64,000 bases of DNA from Diadema setosum (taxonomy: Eukaryota; Echinodermata; Echinoidea; Diadematoida; Diadematidae). Position numbers and translations under genes: made by a program. The stretch lies in NCBI GenBank assembly GCA_033980235.1, contig CM067066.1, positions 35,652,409 through 35,716,408 of the forward strand, given 5' to 3'. This document shows, piece after piece, positions 50,475 through 63,072 of the stretch. The notes under the pieces were generated by a model. It was given only the letters and a program-made list of their open reading frames with translations. It was not told where the DNA came from and did not search any database. The first letter of the stretch is position 1. Each line of letters starts with the position of its first letter.

Positions 50475-50775
50475 TTTGAGCCCTTTACGGTTCATTCATA
50501 ACAGCTTGCTTCGGTTTCAGAAATTTCTAATTAACCATCTTGAATAATAGATTTACGAACGATTCTCAAATTGGCGACACATTTAAGAAGATTGAAGTTC
50601 ATGGTCATGATTTCAGAAAGAACAAAATGAACAAAAAGTAATTTATTTTGAGCCGTTTGCTATTCATTCATAAATGTTTGCTTCGGTTTCAGAATGTTCT
50701 AATTAATCATCTTGAATAATGAATTTATGAATGATTGTCCAAATTAGTGACACATTTAAAAAGATTGAAGTTCAT
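50475..50775. repeat. Diverged tandem duplication, period ~172 bp
   Basis: The segment beginning TTTGAGCCCTTTACGGTTCA (50475-50602) recurs diverged at 50646-50775. Shared stretches include GCTTCGGTTTCAGAA, ATCTTGAATAAT and AAGATTGAAGTTCAT. It is an old duplication with no coding content. Confidence 0.85.
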
Positions 50776-50873
50776 CGTCCGTCTGAATTTGGCGTATCAT
50801 GATTTCATTTTGTGCATATTTCATGGATGTAACCGGTTTCCTTTATTCACCTTGATTTCTCTATAGGATGCAG

Positions 50874-51230
50874 TTAAAGGGGATGGCTAGTAACTGATCA
50901 GTGGGAATTCTGGGGGTGATTGTTCCAATCCTTGTGGGATTCATTTAAGAGTACATTGTATATCTATTGTTGTGTGAAAATTATTTGCTTCAGAATGGTC
51001 TCTTATTCGAGTAATGTGCAGTTTAATCGCCCCGTTACTGTACAGGCATGCTAACCTGGAAACATTAAACTGCACATTACTTGAATATGAGACCATTCTG
51101 AAGCAAATAATTTTCACACAACAATAGATACATAATATACTCTTAAATGAATCCCACAAGGATTGGAACAATCATCCCCAGCATTCCATGCACTGATTCC
51201 CACTTATCAGTTACTAGCCATCCCCTTTAA
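50874..51230. mobile_element. 357-bp palindromic TTAA MITE
   Basis: Arms 50874-51027 and 51064-51230 are long inverted repeats with small indels around a ~36-bp loop. The ends are TTAAAGGGGATGGCTAGTAA and its complement. The TTAA at both ends fits a TTAA target-site duplication, as made by piggyBac-type transposases. It has no coding capacity. Confidence 0.87.
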
Positions 51231-53173
51231 ATTCAGAGGTTCTGACTAATGATGTCAACATGTAAACTATGCAGCAATATTATCCCAGAAACGATGCTTA
51301 TGAATATCGTTCCACTCCGGAGTTTCGAGAAATCGTTTCGCACAGAATCTACCAGTAATGGTTAATAAATAGAAAACATACTTGATATTATTTGATTGAT
51401 GAACTTATACGTTTCGGAAGCACAGTGACCTGATAGCGTGTCCTCTTTATTCATCTCGTGGCGCGATCGAATAAACCCCTCGAAGATAAAAGTTGGTATT
51501 TGCCACATGCGACTATATGTAATTCTTAATTGGAGTATACTCTTTGCTCGTTTGTTTTTGTTGTTGTTTTGTGTTTGAAAGAGAAGTCAAATGGCACAAG
51601 TGTCAGTAATCTGTAGAGTGGTCATGATGATGTGTATTGCCTATAAGTCCCAGGATAAGATGTTGCTTTGATTCGTTCATTATATAAAAAAAGGTAATTT
51701 CTTTTTCATCTCATTCTCTTTTCTTGTGTTGGTATGTAAATCGAATAAGAGTTTGTCAGATTCGCAATTAACAGGATTAAGCAAATAATACCCAATGTGA
51801 ATACAGCTCATAAGTACTTGAAATGTCTGACGGACGGTTTCCCACGAGAACAGGAAGCAAATAAAAGTTGACGCCCAGTGCAGAGCACACCTCTTCAGCT
51901 AAGCACATTGTTCAGTTGTTGTTTGCCATGCAATATGCGTTTTAGTTTTTTTTTTTTTTTTGTTTGGTTTTTTTTTGGCATCGTTTCTAGGATCCTTGTT
52001 ACCTCAAGTGCTCAGGATTGATTGTTATTGTGTGTTTTTGCTGGAGTCAACAGTGATTCCCAGGTAGAATGGCACGTGTCCATGTCATTTCTATACCTGT
52101 CTTTGTCTACGACTTTTGAAAAGAAATGTACTTACCCTTAGATATTTTAAAATAGACTTCTATTCAGATCGAGCAGATTGACCTGATAGTCGATAGAATG
52201 ATGCAGACAATTCTTTAGGCACTATCATAATCGTTGTTATACGATCTTTGTAATTATTGAAAATATATGGAAATAGCTGGGACGATAAGGATTGCACCAC
52301 AATGGTATTTACCTTAGTCTGTTGCGGTTTTTTTTTTTTTCATCGTCACAATATTACAAAGATTGAACTTGATCTTGAATGTCTCCTACAAACAATACGG
52401 CACGCTGAGCCAGAATATTGTAATTTTAGTAAAGTAGCACAGTCCTCGTCATAATTATGCAAAACGTCCTGCTGGTCTTGCGATTCACTACAAACACGTC
52501 CACTCTGGCTTAGAATACTGCATGTGGCCCTACTTGGCACTCTACTTTTCTCAGCCGCTGACAAACAATCCGTTCACAAACTATGATGATCGAGGTACAT
52601 TACTCTTGAAATTAAACCCATTAGCGAAGATCGGCGCAAGATCACTCAAAGAGAATAATATACTGATGAAAAGCCCAAGGAGTACGTTTTCCATCTCTCT
52701 TCAAGCAACCTGCTAAGTCCCAAAGTTGTGGGGCATGTTTGTGTGATACCACATGTCGTATTTAGAGATTGCGAAGGTACTGTTGACATACCATGAATAC
52801 CGTGCTTACGTCTCTATACTTCCAAGAAAGATCTGGTTAAATCTCTTCATCCTTTAATGAGATAAAACCCCGAAATGATGCTTCGTATGAATGACAAGTG
52901 GTGGTTCTTTTCTGTCCCTCAAGTTCCTCTACGGTCGAATGCTCCGCCCTTCTTTGTGGTGTCGCTCTTTAACAGTTTTCGCTGTCTGCACACTCACAGA
53001 GACGTCCTTGCCGCAGAAAAAAAGGGCGCCACAGAGATCCAAATCAAGGCAATTAGAGGCTGAACTAACCCACCGTCACCGTCACGGCTAACTTCCTCTC
53101 TTCCGACAGACAATAGCTGAATCCTGTCGAGCAAAGTGGAAGATTGAAAAAGAGGTGTGCTTTTTCTCTCCTC

Positions 53174-53192
53174 TGTGTGTGTATGTGTGTGT

Positions 53193-53227
<35 letters not shown>

Positions 53228-53250
53228 TATGTGTGTGCATGTGTGTGTGT
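53174..53250. repeat. Imperfect (GT)n microsatellite
   Basis: GT copies with ATGT, AAGTAT and GCAT interruptions. Confidence 0.92.
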
Positions 53251-54959
53251 CCGTCACTCTCTAAGTTCAGAGAGTATGACATAAATTAGCTACATCGATT
53301 TGATTATGGCTGGTACACACAGTCTCACGTATTTATGTAGTCAGCAGAAATTAATACAGTTTTTGTACATAAGGCTACACTAGCTACAGTGTATTATTTT
53401 GACAAAGTGCATAATAACAATTTCTTTTTTGTCAAGCTGTGAATAAAAACATCACATTTGAAGGTTCTCTATGACATTAATAATTTTCAGTCTGGCGTTA
53501 TTCGTATTCACCGCTGAGCGAATCAATCCTCATCGCTTCAAAAGAGAAACCTTCTGTTGTACATCATGTTTGTCCGTAACGATGTTTGCGAATTTAGTGA
53601 GTCAGTGTATAAAGCAAAGTTGGTGGACATCTATTCACGACTGATGAACAGTAAATCAGTTTTCTAATTATCCATTTCACGTTTCTAATGCACAAAGTGT
53701 TATCTCACGAAGATGAGCTTTACCTTCACCTGGTGTTTTTCCAAGGAAAGCAATTCGCATCTGCCTAAACTGCCGTATCATTACCGCGAATCATATTTTC
53801 TTGGTGCTTGGCTTGCCCCTCAACAAGAGCGAGAAATCCTCAGATAGAGTTTTAGGCAGTTAGGTATGAGAGCGAATTGCTCATGCGTGAAATGTTGCGT
53901 GTATGATCTGCAATGGGTATTATTTGGGCAATTACAAATACTCTTGTTCAGGCTTCATTTCGCTTCAACCCCCTCCTCTCCCCTTTTTTTGACCACACTT
54001 AATAATTCCCGCGCGCTTGGGATTCGCCCATGTCCCTTTGTTGTGGATGTGTCCGTTCGTTCACGTAGCCCTTGTTCTGCCAGCAGTACTGTTCGAGCTT
54101 GTGTGGCGTCTTGGAAAATTGTTACTTCGTGGTGTGCAGCCCGTCCGGGGTAGACGTATTGCTGGTTGTCTGTAGCGGTCTCGTCCCCCTCTGCCTGTTC
54201 GACACCGTATAACCTCACCAATACAGCCAAGCAGGTATGTTATGTACAGTATTCTGCCTATCCCAACGACGTCACTGTGGAGTGCATCTCTTTCTCTCAG
54301 CGCCAATATAATCCTGATCTCTTGAACTCTTGACAGAAGCTCCAGTGCGAGCAGCCGATATTGTCAAGCTTCGGATTGGCTTAATTAGAGATGTCAATGG
54401 AACATCAATAGCAGTCATTAGGCTGCGAGGTTCACACAGTGGATTACCGTTGGTTCCCATTTACGTTCTCTCGGAGTCTGGATTACGGAAGTTAGCGGAC
54501 GATTAACAGTAAGCCACATCAAGATTTTGTTTAATTCAGTTTTAGTTTAGTTATTCATGGGTAAGCCCTGTCGTCGCGGGGTCTTGCAACGTAGTAATGT
54601 TTACCGTGTTCCGTCATTAATGATAACTGGTTTCTTTAAAGGACAATTCTTGTTTCCGTTTTCCCCCTCTGTGCGGCTCTGACTGCGTGTGGTGAGACAA
54701 CGCATGACGGTAATCGCTGTAATGGCCGTCATAAATGTTAAGTCCTTGATAATCCTCCTAGCAGCAGTGTGTTGTACACGAGAGGGAGATTTCACGAGTT
54801 CTATCATTCCTTTCTACTGTCCCTTACTGGTATTTCTTATGATTCATATTGAATGACTGTCTATAAAGATTCCCCCATCGTCCGAAGGTTGAAGGATTCA
54901 TGCTCTATACATTATGACATTAATTGTTATCCATCTCTTGCCGCTACGGCGTCCATCCG

Positions 54960-55190
54960 ACATGATGATAGAACCGTAATTAAAGACCATTAAGGTCCTC
55001 TTTCGGACCCTTCCCTTACACACGTGAGGGTCACAACGCGCTTCAGGTGAGGCATTCAATTTTGCCTTCGGTCATTGATGATGACAAGCGGGGGACCTGC
55101 GGAGCGGCGCTGCAATTACGGAAAGAGGCTAATGGGGATAAATTGGCCGTCGTGTGTGATTTGACGACGGACTGTTTGCACTAATTGAAT
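54960..55190. promoter_or_regulatory. Candidate regulatory block (weak)
   Basis: A short GC-richer island contains a TAATTA homeodomain-type core at 54977-54982, a CACGTG E-box at 55021-55026, a CCGTCG / CGACGG inverted pair at 55148-55170 and a TAATTG core at 55182-55187. It lies about 2.5 kb upstream of the coding exon. These are short motifs that also occur by chance. Confidence 0.2.
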
Positions 55191-55878
55191 GAGGTCTCAG
55201 AGTATCAGACGACACCCTTGAGTGAAAATACTGAAGAACTCCAGATCTTTCCGTGATCAACGACCTGTAACTGTGGAAGAAAATTTGGTGTTTCGGTCAC
55301 GTATTTCTCTGTCCTTTCCGTAGGACTGTAGTCTCTATTCGTTACTCAGACCTAAATAAACAAACAAATTTTATATGATTATGCTTGTTATCCCATGAAC
55401 AGAAATACTTATCGCATCGTTCCCCACCGTATACTTCCCAACACCTCTTGCATGCAAACGATCTCTCGGGGTAAATCTCACGTTTAGTTCGCGGGTTCGT
55501 TTAAAGAGCGAGACCAGTCTCGTGTGAAATTCGCTCTCTGTGAACACCGCAATTACCAGCCCATTATCGCCAAGCGGTATTCATAACTATCGGAACGGTG
55601 GTGCAAAAAGGAAACCACAGGTTTTATTGTTGTCTCCTCACCAAATGCGGGACTAGGTCATGAATTCTACTAGAAGAAAACCGAGGGACAGAAAGAGGCA
55701 GAGACAGAGAAACCAGGAGATCAGCAGAAGGAAAAAGAACAAAGAACACAGAACAAAACGGCGACAGAATATGAGAACGAAAAAGGGCATTGGCGACAAT
55801 AGCAAGTAAGAATCTTCGTTGGGACATTGGTCCTTCAGATGAACCATGGAGCCATAACTAAATCCATAGATGAACCAA

Positions 55879-55892
55879 GGAGGTATACCTCC
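55879..55892. repeat. 14-bp perfect palindrome
   Basis: GGAGGTATACCTCC, preceded by CCAA. It shares the CCAAGGAGGTA edge with the hairpin at 1862-1899, which suggests remnants of the same small palindromic element. Confidence 0.65.
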
Positions 55893-57595
55893 GAGTATAA
55901 TCTGTTATGAAGTTCGGAGCTAACGGACAGGTGTGTTTAGCGATGAGCAGTATAAGTGCGCGAAAATGACAGCAAACTTGAAAGAAACATTTTGAGCAAT
56001 AGTAAATCCTGATCATGATAATGAAATCGCGGAGTATTACATACATGTATCCTCTATTCAAACCACAGCTTCGACAGCGCTGTGATTTCGTTCAAGTTCA
56101 TGCACAAATGAAATTGACAAGGCCGGGGGGGGGGTCTGAGAAGTCATTTACCCTTTGCGTTCGGTGTGTTGATAGGAACAGACAAACCTGACGACAGCCC
56201 GATAATCTTTACCAATTGTCGAATTAGTCGTTTCCTCTTGATACCTGCCATTCGGAAGGCAAGTGATACAAGTCTGAAGCATTCACCACTGTCATGACTG
56301 TTTCAAAGAAAGTGATAATGAAAATCTATCTAAGTTGTTGCTGCAGTAACTGCAAAACTGCAACGTACACTAAATGGCAACATTTTCATGAAACGGGGTC
56401 TGGATTACTTTTTATGCACTTTCTGGATTGATGACAGACCGGAGACAAAACCTTTCTGCAGTGTGTTAGGATTGATACTCGTGTCAAAGAAAATGTCATG
56501 AAAGTTAGAAGTACGACAGAACGATAAAACGAAACTTTTGCTATCACTGTAATAAGTTATATGCACTCACCGAAATGCCTCGGCTACTCACTGGTTCATA
56601 CGTCTTATTTTCCTCTTTCCAGTGCATTATTTTTTACTACACTATTTTATGTGGATATTTTGTTTTATGGATGTTGATGGAAATAAGAGTTGCCAGATTT
56701 AATGACCTGATTCAAGCCAGATCCCCGCTGGAGACAGGCACTTCCCTCACTGAAGTGATGATCCTCTGATAAATGTCTATTCGATATCAACTGCAAAATG
56801 GACTTAGACGTATAATACACTATTCCAGAGCAGGTGCTGTATAATCATTCACTGCGAATTAATTATCCTGTCCTGTCTATACGATATTTCTCACATGACA
56901 TGTACACCCCCTCCTCCTCTTCCGTTGTGGACTCGTGACGCAACTTTGCCTTGGAATGAGTGTATTTACCAGTAATATCCGCTTTTCGTTTATACCTTGT
57001 TCGTTTTTTAATCATGTCTCAAATCGTGTGGACTCGACCTTTACCAGTATTTGTTGTTTTTTAATAAGCAAGATTGATGAGACCTTCACACAGTTTATTG
57101 CGCGTATATCTAGTACTATGGTAAGTACAGCTGTCATAATGCTACCCTGCAAAACAGGTTCCATTTTTACATGCCCTTCTTCGCTCTTCAAATGGGGGAC
57201 GGGGTACGAAACTTTTGAAGAATGGGATTTGTTAGGAACTGTTGCAGACATGAAAGTGTCGCGTTTGTCGCTGCCTGCGCTGTAAAAAGAGAAAACTCCA
57301 AGACTAACATATTTGCCAACCTTTTAAAATGAGTCATCTGGAATTGATTTTTGTCTTGCTTTCTCAATATCGTTAGTATGGTTCATCACTGATTTTACTG
57401 CCGTGGATGGCAACGCGTCCAATACCAGAATAGTATGGGAATTATCTGGGCGTGGAATGCTCACTGGAAACTCGTTTTGGTTTTTATCGCACTACAGGCA
57501 TAGACCTACATTCTGACGGCAGCTGTGTTTGTGATATGTATTCAGTCATATATCTCTTGTTTATTTTTCCCCTCGATTCCGCAGACGAACTCACC

Positions 57596-57604
57596 ATGGT
57601 TTAA
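57596..57604 (+). promoter_or_regulatory. Two-codon upstream ORF
   Basis: ATG GTT TAA in the context CACCATGG, an optimal start context, lies 172 nt before the proposed start codon. If it is in the mature transcript it should reduce translation of the main frame. It is present only if the exon begins upstream of 57596. Confidence 0.4.
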
Positions 57605-57775
57605 CCAACTTCCTTGTCGTCGACCGCACCGATCATAGCATCGTCGTGAACCACTATTGGTAATCGCTACAAGTCATCGGTCATCAGATAAAACAAAGAA
57701 ACACAGAGACGAAGGTCTGTGTTGCACTTGTGGTGTCCCACTACTCATTCGGTCAATCATTCGCCTGTTTTCGAG

Positions 57776-57945
57776 ATGGCCCGCTGGTTTCGACGTCGTC
57801 GCAGCTCAGTAGTGGTCGCCACCCTGACAGCTTGCGCATCGCTCGTGCTCCTGGCGAGGGTCCACGTCGTGCAGGAGTCGGGCGGAGACGATCGCAGGGA
57901 CTTCCGTAGTGGCTCGGTGGGGCGGCATCATGGCGAGTACGGACG
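57776..57945 (+). CDS. First coding exon of an unidentified membrane or secreted protein
   Basis: ATG at 57776 (context CGAGATGG) opens 56 codons plus two bases up to the GTAAGT donor. The N-terminus MARWFRRRR is strongly basic. It is followed at residues 12-27 by a short hydrophobic stretch (VVVATLTACASLVLLA), then a hydrophilic Gly/Asp/Arg/His-rich segment. This is the layout of a type II Golgi enzyme (cytosolic tail, 16-17-residue anchor, stem) such as a glycosyltransferase or sulfotransferase. A cleaved signal peptide is the alternative. The frame has no in-frame stop up to the donor and high GC. An in-frame ATG-like start further upstream (57719 frame) is less likely because it lacks context. 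No catalytic part is visible, so no function is assigned. The remaining exons are not seen before 64000. Confidence 0.6.
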
Positions 57946-60900
57946 GTAAGTAAACTGTAATGTCTGTGCGTCATGATACAAATGCAATCTTCCAAAATAT
58001 GACATAAATTTCTTTCTGACTTCGTATATAACGGAATGCAATGTATGATACCTTGACTGTATAGTGGTCAGTGGCCAGCTTCAAGGTTTACCCCATGTAC
58101 TCCTCAAAAAAAAAACACATTCATAAGCAATGGATGAGGCTATAGGTCATTGTATTGTCGAGCAACATCGCAGAACATCTATGTCATTTGTGAACATTTT
58201 TTTTTTTCACTTCAGCATGATGATAACTACGTTCATTATACTGCCCTTCCTCTTTCATCTGTATACGTGAGAATGATTGCGAGCTAGATATGGTAGGAAG
58301 ACAAGTAAAATGTTTGGCAGCATCATCACGCTTTGGAGGATTCCCTCTTTACAGCTCTTAACTTGGAGCTACAGTCCGTGGTTCTTTAAATGCGAGTATA
58401 CACAACAGTAGTTGAAGGACGGATGTATACTAAGGGGAAAACTGGAAGTCACATTCGGTACAAATCCGCATGTAGCGTCGCCAGCATGTCAATGACGTGT
58501 GAAGTAGTTAGGTACATGCCATGTTAGGCAGTATAACTTGATGCGGCAGGACACCACATCAGTTTCATAGCACAGTGGGGGAAGTGAGATCATGCAGGAA
58601 CGAATCAGAAGCATACATCTTTTGTAAGCAGCGATGGTAAAGGAGTGTGAAATGATGAAGGAGGGAAAAACAAGTTTGAAGAGAAACACAATCCTATATT
58701 TACTAGCTAAAATCCACCATATTGCATTTGCCAAAACACACCATAGCTCGCCAAAAAGACACATAGCATACCCAATTGCTTCACATGTCTGCTAGTATCG
58801 GGCAAACGGAAGGATATCATTTCAGATCTGTGTGTCAACTTTCTTTTTTCGTCGAACAGATTTACGACCGAGGGACATTTCACTGGGTCATCTTCTCACG
58901 TTTGTTTATATAACAACATCTCCATCTCTGTCAGTCTTTATTTACATTCCATGAAAATATCGTGAAATCGTAACTCACGAGCCCATATATCAAGTCAGAT
59001 TGTGCAGTGTCTGTCGAAAGATGCTGTTTATAGTATGAGAATTTTTGCCCTGCCCAAGCAAGTCGTGGTTTGATCATTTGTGACCTAAAGCGTAAGTTTA
59101 CGCAGTACTTGAAGATAATGGTGTTGCGTTACCCCATAACACAACGCAGCCTATCATACTCTCTCGCATCGGAGGAGCATGAGTTGCCATGGCTACCCCA
59201 TGAATACGAACAAACATTTCAGAAAGTCCAAAGAGTTTCAGGTATGATGTACTCTATTGAGAAACACCCAAGATAAGATGCCGAAAAGTCTTGGTTTGAT
59301 CAAACTAAGCTTGCTATCAGTCACATCGTTCTGAATACTGATGTCTGACGAGACTAGGAGGATAGTTCAGTCCCTGTATTCCTTTCTTCCTCTTTCCTGT
59401 TGTTCGCTAATAGAGGAAACCAGTCTCATAATGAATGTCTCTGACTTTGGTAACGATCATGTTGTGATCATGGTTGCAGCATGATCTCTTCTTTAATGGC
59501 CAACCAAACCGTTCCTTCTTTCCCTCTCTTACCCCCCCCCCCCGCCCCGCCCCAATCTTTCTCTCTTTCTCGCTTGCCCATTTGCAAGCATGTCTTTGGT
59601 ATGTGTAATGTAGGTGAACTGCCGCATGGGAAGAGTTATATTCTCCAGGCCATACATACAGTAGTCTATTTTGGCTCACAAAGGAAATTACTAATAATTA
59701 TATTTGACAATGAAATGCAGGAGGACGAGAGAGGAACAGGTCGTTGGATGCACGGTGTACTTCACAAATGTCAATGCTCAGTATGTGAAGAAGTTTGACA
59801 TCGGTGCACACAGTTGTACAGGGAAGAGAGGGAGTAGAAGGATGTTCCGTAGTGTCCATTGTCTGGTAATAGATTCACTCCCACCTGTCCCGCATGAAAC
59901 AGGTGCCACACCGCAGTATTAGCCACTTGACCTTTTGAGTATTATCCTCCAGAATACTCGAGTTAGATTCAGAGGCAGACGAGCAGTAATAAGTCTCTGC
60001 AAAATGACGTCACAGCTCAAGCTGTAATTTGTTTGAAGCCTCTTGGAAGGGTATCGTACAATTACGTCATGGCATTGTTCATCCTGATCTATTTCTATGC
60101 AGTTATATTATGAATAATACCCAGGGCACTGCACAGGAACTACTTTATTCGAATAACTTTATTTCGGTGTTATTCTGGGCAAAATGTGTCCCGAATCGTA
60201 TCTGCCGATAATATATATTCATTATTACATGGCCCCCCAAAAAAGTTGTCGAAAACGATTTGATCCTTATACTAAGTTGTAGATATTATATTGCACCCAA
60301 ACAAAATTGTAGGCCCTATAATGGAGAAAAGCTCATAAGGATATTTAATGAATATCAAATTAAATAATGTATTATTGAGACCTCTAAACACATCCCATTT
60401 ATGCGTGTACTTGTGAAAGATGATTACAGCCTGTCGTTGAAATTGTCACAGGTAAATACAATTAAATGTGTGCAGGGAGCTCAACATTGATTAAAACTGT
60501 AAATACAAAATGACAGCAAGAAGACAAAATAAAAGAGAAACCCATTCAATCCCCGCAGAAATCATCTAAAACTGCTCAGTGGTTACATCTATCTCCTTTA
60601 CCGAAGGCACGAGAGCGCAGACCAATATTTGCGTTGCTGCAAGATTCTGATGTTACAGGCGTCAAGCCGAAAATGCGTCAACCCTCGTTCCCTCGCCTAC
60701 ATCTTTCTATCATTACAATATGCGAGTGGTATACAGCTATGATTAAGTTATTCAAAATCTGTACTAGTCCTTGTTTTGATGTTTATTAGTATATTTTAAA
60801 TAGTCGACTGAGAGAGACGGGAAATTTCGATAAGCTGGGACTCTAACCGGATTGTATTTATGAACAAGTGTCATCTCATCAGCAAGAAGAGAGAGAGAAA

Positions 60901-62676
60901 AACAGGAGAAAAATCGGGACAACTGTCTTCTAGAGTTATAAAATGTTTGCGAAAAATAACACTTGAAATGCTAGCTTAGAATTGTGCAATTGAGTAGGGA
61001 TTGTAGGAAAATGATCTCTGGACGAGAAAGGCTCGCGGAACCTCATCCGTACTCATTATCCCGGCCTGGGGCGAGCCCAAATTACCCGTAATTGCTCGTT
61101 CTCTCAACAAGTCCTTATTGAAATGGGAGCTTTCAACGCCAGGACTTACAGATCGGTTCGACTTTAAGAGCTTTGAGGAAAATGGTGCCGCTTTAAACGG
61201 ATCAACTGTGCCATGTCAATGGAGGGACGGGTAAGGGAGAGTGCTTTCTGTATTCCTTTGGAAGTCATTAAGTGACTGGAGAGTGATGAGAACTTGCAGC
61301 GTTTGAAGGGGCTTCGTGTTCAAAATTGACAATTGCATTGTTGCCTAAGTGATGATATTACCACCCTTCGTAAGTGAAAGTACAGAAGGCAATCACTGAC
61401 CGTTATAATTTGCAAATTGTTGCAGGGACCATTCTATAAATGCTTGTAGAAACTTTTTTTTGAACAAGAACGGTAATTGCTTTTCTGTTGAGTATTTGCC
61501 AGTCATTAATCAGTCTGCTGTAAAATTTTCTGAGATGGATTGATCTGAGTGAATGAAGTTTCTCATTGTGTGTTGTCATCTTAAGAAATATTGATGGTAA
61601 TTGCCAGGAGACCACTAGAAAAACCTCACAGCTCATAGAATCTTTCGGTATGAAGATTGAAAGGTGCCTTCCATTGTTTGTCCGTTTTATTATTTTTTTT
61701 CTGGCGCTACAAAAATGCTTTTATCACCTCAAAATAGGAGCAGTAAAGAAATGTAAAGCCTCCTTAATTTGAGAAGACGTACCCATGATTATGCAAGGAA
61801 GGTGTAGTATCCGCAGTGAATTTCTGAAGCGTCTCGTCATATTCAAACGAACAATAATTGAAAAAGAGATTGCTAACACTGTCAGCGATGGAGTGATGCT
61901 AAAGTTTGAAATACCTTAAATGGACATTGAGTTCAACATCGAGTTCTCTCCCTCTCTCTCTCCATCGATCGATCGATCGAGCAATATAACATGATTAACT
62001 GCGTTGTTGAACGGAAATGTTGATCACACAGGATAGTTGCCTCGGCATCTATGATATAAAAACGTTGACCCTGGATATACAGACACAATTCTTTTTGCTG
62101 AGTACCTCTTGAGAGGATGCGGTTTTCAGTTGTCTCCCACCAAACAAGCAAAACAACAAACAAGCCACGACCCTGAACAACAAATTTCACTTGATTCCCT
62201 GAAATCCATTCAAGTTGCTCCAGGCGGTTGACAAAATAATGTTGCCTTTGCGGAAGAATTACCTGAATTGGTCTTGTCAGAAAATTATTAAAACATATTC
62301 AAAATATTACAATAGTTTCTTTCAATAGTCTTTTCAGCGATATTACAATACTGTCCTCGCAAAGCTGCCAATATGAACGACGCATATCAATATTGCTACA
62401 CTTCAGATATATGAATTCTCTTTTTCTCAGACATGACATTTTATGATTATCAAGGAATGGCACAATGTTATAATCAAAACTTCATCTTTGCAAGAAACTA
62501 AATAATTATGATCGTGTCCTCTACTCAGGACCATGGAGGGATGAAAATGATTGTACGTTATCAATGATATGAATAAGAAAACCGTAACTGTAAACCGAGG
62601 AATCTGAGACTATAACCAGATTTGTCTCACTTGTCATCACCAAGCAAGAACAGTTTGATCTATATGACAAGTTGTA
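57946..62676. other. Probable first coding intron, no exon recognised
   Basis: It begins with GTAAGT. The frames inside it (105 codons at 59481-59798, 72 at 59704-59922) match no family and lack a convincing acceptor and donor in the needed phase. It contains C12 at 59532-59543, A and T runs, a GC-richer patch near 60990-61240 and a (CT)/(GATC) tract at 61946-61981. Confidence 0.45.
61946..61981. repeat. (CT)n and (GATC)n tract
   Basis: A CT-rich run followed by about four and a half GATC copies. Confidence 0.85.
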
Positions 62677-62793
62677 CAATTCAATTTATTCAATTCAATT
62701 CAATTCAATTCAATTCAATTCAATTCAATTCAATTCAATTCAATTCTAATCAATTCTGTTCAATTCAATTCAATTTGATTCAATTCATTTCAA
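62677..62793. repeat. (CAATT)n pentanucleotide microsatellite
   Basis: About 22 copies, near perfect at 62691-62745, then interrupted. It causes the FNSIQ-type peptide repeat in the overlapping frame. Confidence 0.95.
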
Positions 62794-62811
62794 TCATTCC
62801 CTGTTGGAAAG

Positions 62812-63072
62812 AACACAGTGTCTCACAGTGTGTTCACAGTGTGTTCATAAGTCGGCGATGTGAAAATCCTCAAATTTAAGCGTGTGAAGATAATTTCACA
62901 CTGCGGTGTGGTTTTTCACAGAGTGTCCACATAGTAATGTTCTTTTTCACACTGTAAATTGCTGATTCACAATGTATTCACAATGCTAAAACGCTCGATT
63001 TTAACAATGTGAAGAGATTTCACACCATGTTCACAATGTGTCCACACTGTGTTTACTGTGTTTCACATTGTG
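62812..63072. repeat. Cluster of CACANTGTG-like palindromes
   Basis: About a dozen variants of TTCACANTGTG occur within 260 bp, for example CACAGTGTG, CACACTG, CACAATGTG, CACATTGTG and CACACCATG. They lie in both orientations with irregular spacing directly after the pentanucleotide microsatellite. It is probably a degenerate inverted-repeat transposon or a minisatellite. No coding content. Confidence 0.75.

Larger units (their letters stand above)
51231..57584. other. Non-coding stretch upstream of the exon
   Basis: It contains T runs at 51946-51973, (GT)n at 53174-53250, and GC-richer patches at about 53960-54235 and 54960-55190. A consensus donor (CAG before GTATGT) at 54234 could end a 5' untranslated exon of the downstream gene, but no acceptor or transcript evidence is visible. 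The short frames (95 codons at 53866-54153) match no family. Confidence 0.45.
57585..57945 (+). other. Probable exon holding 5' UTR and start codon
   Basis: The left border is a pyrimidine-rich acceptor: TTGTTTATTTTTCCCCTC, then GATTCCGCAG, ends at 57584. The right border is the donor ACG before GTAAGT at 57946. The GC content of the coding part is clearly above the surroundings. The exon may instead begin further upstream if the transcription start lies within it. Confidence 0.55.

Noticed and set aside
59050..59310. Dispersed repeat shared with 47340-47600 (TTGCCATGG and TGGTTTGATCA motifs in both)
   Set aside because: Only short motifs match and the segments between them do not align by eye, so no repeat family is called.
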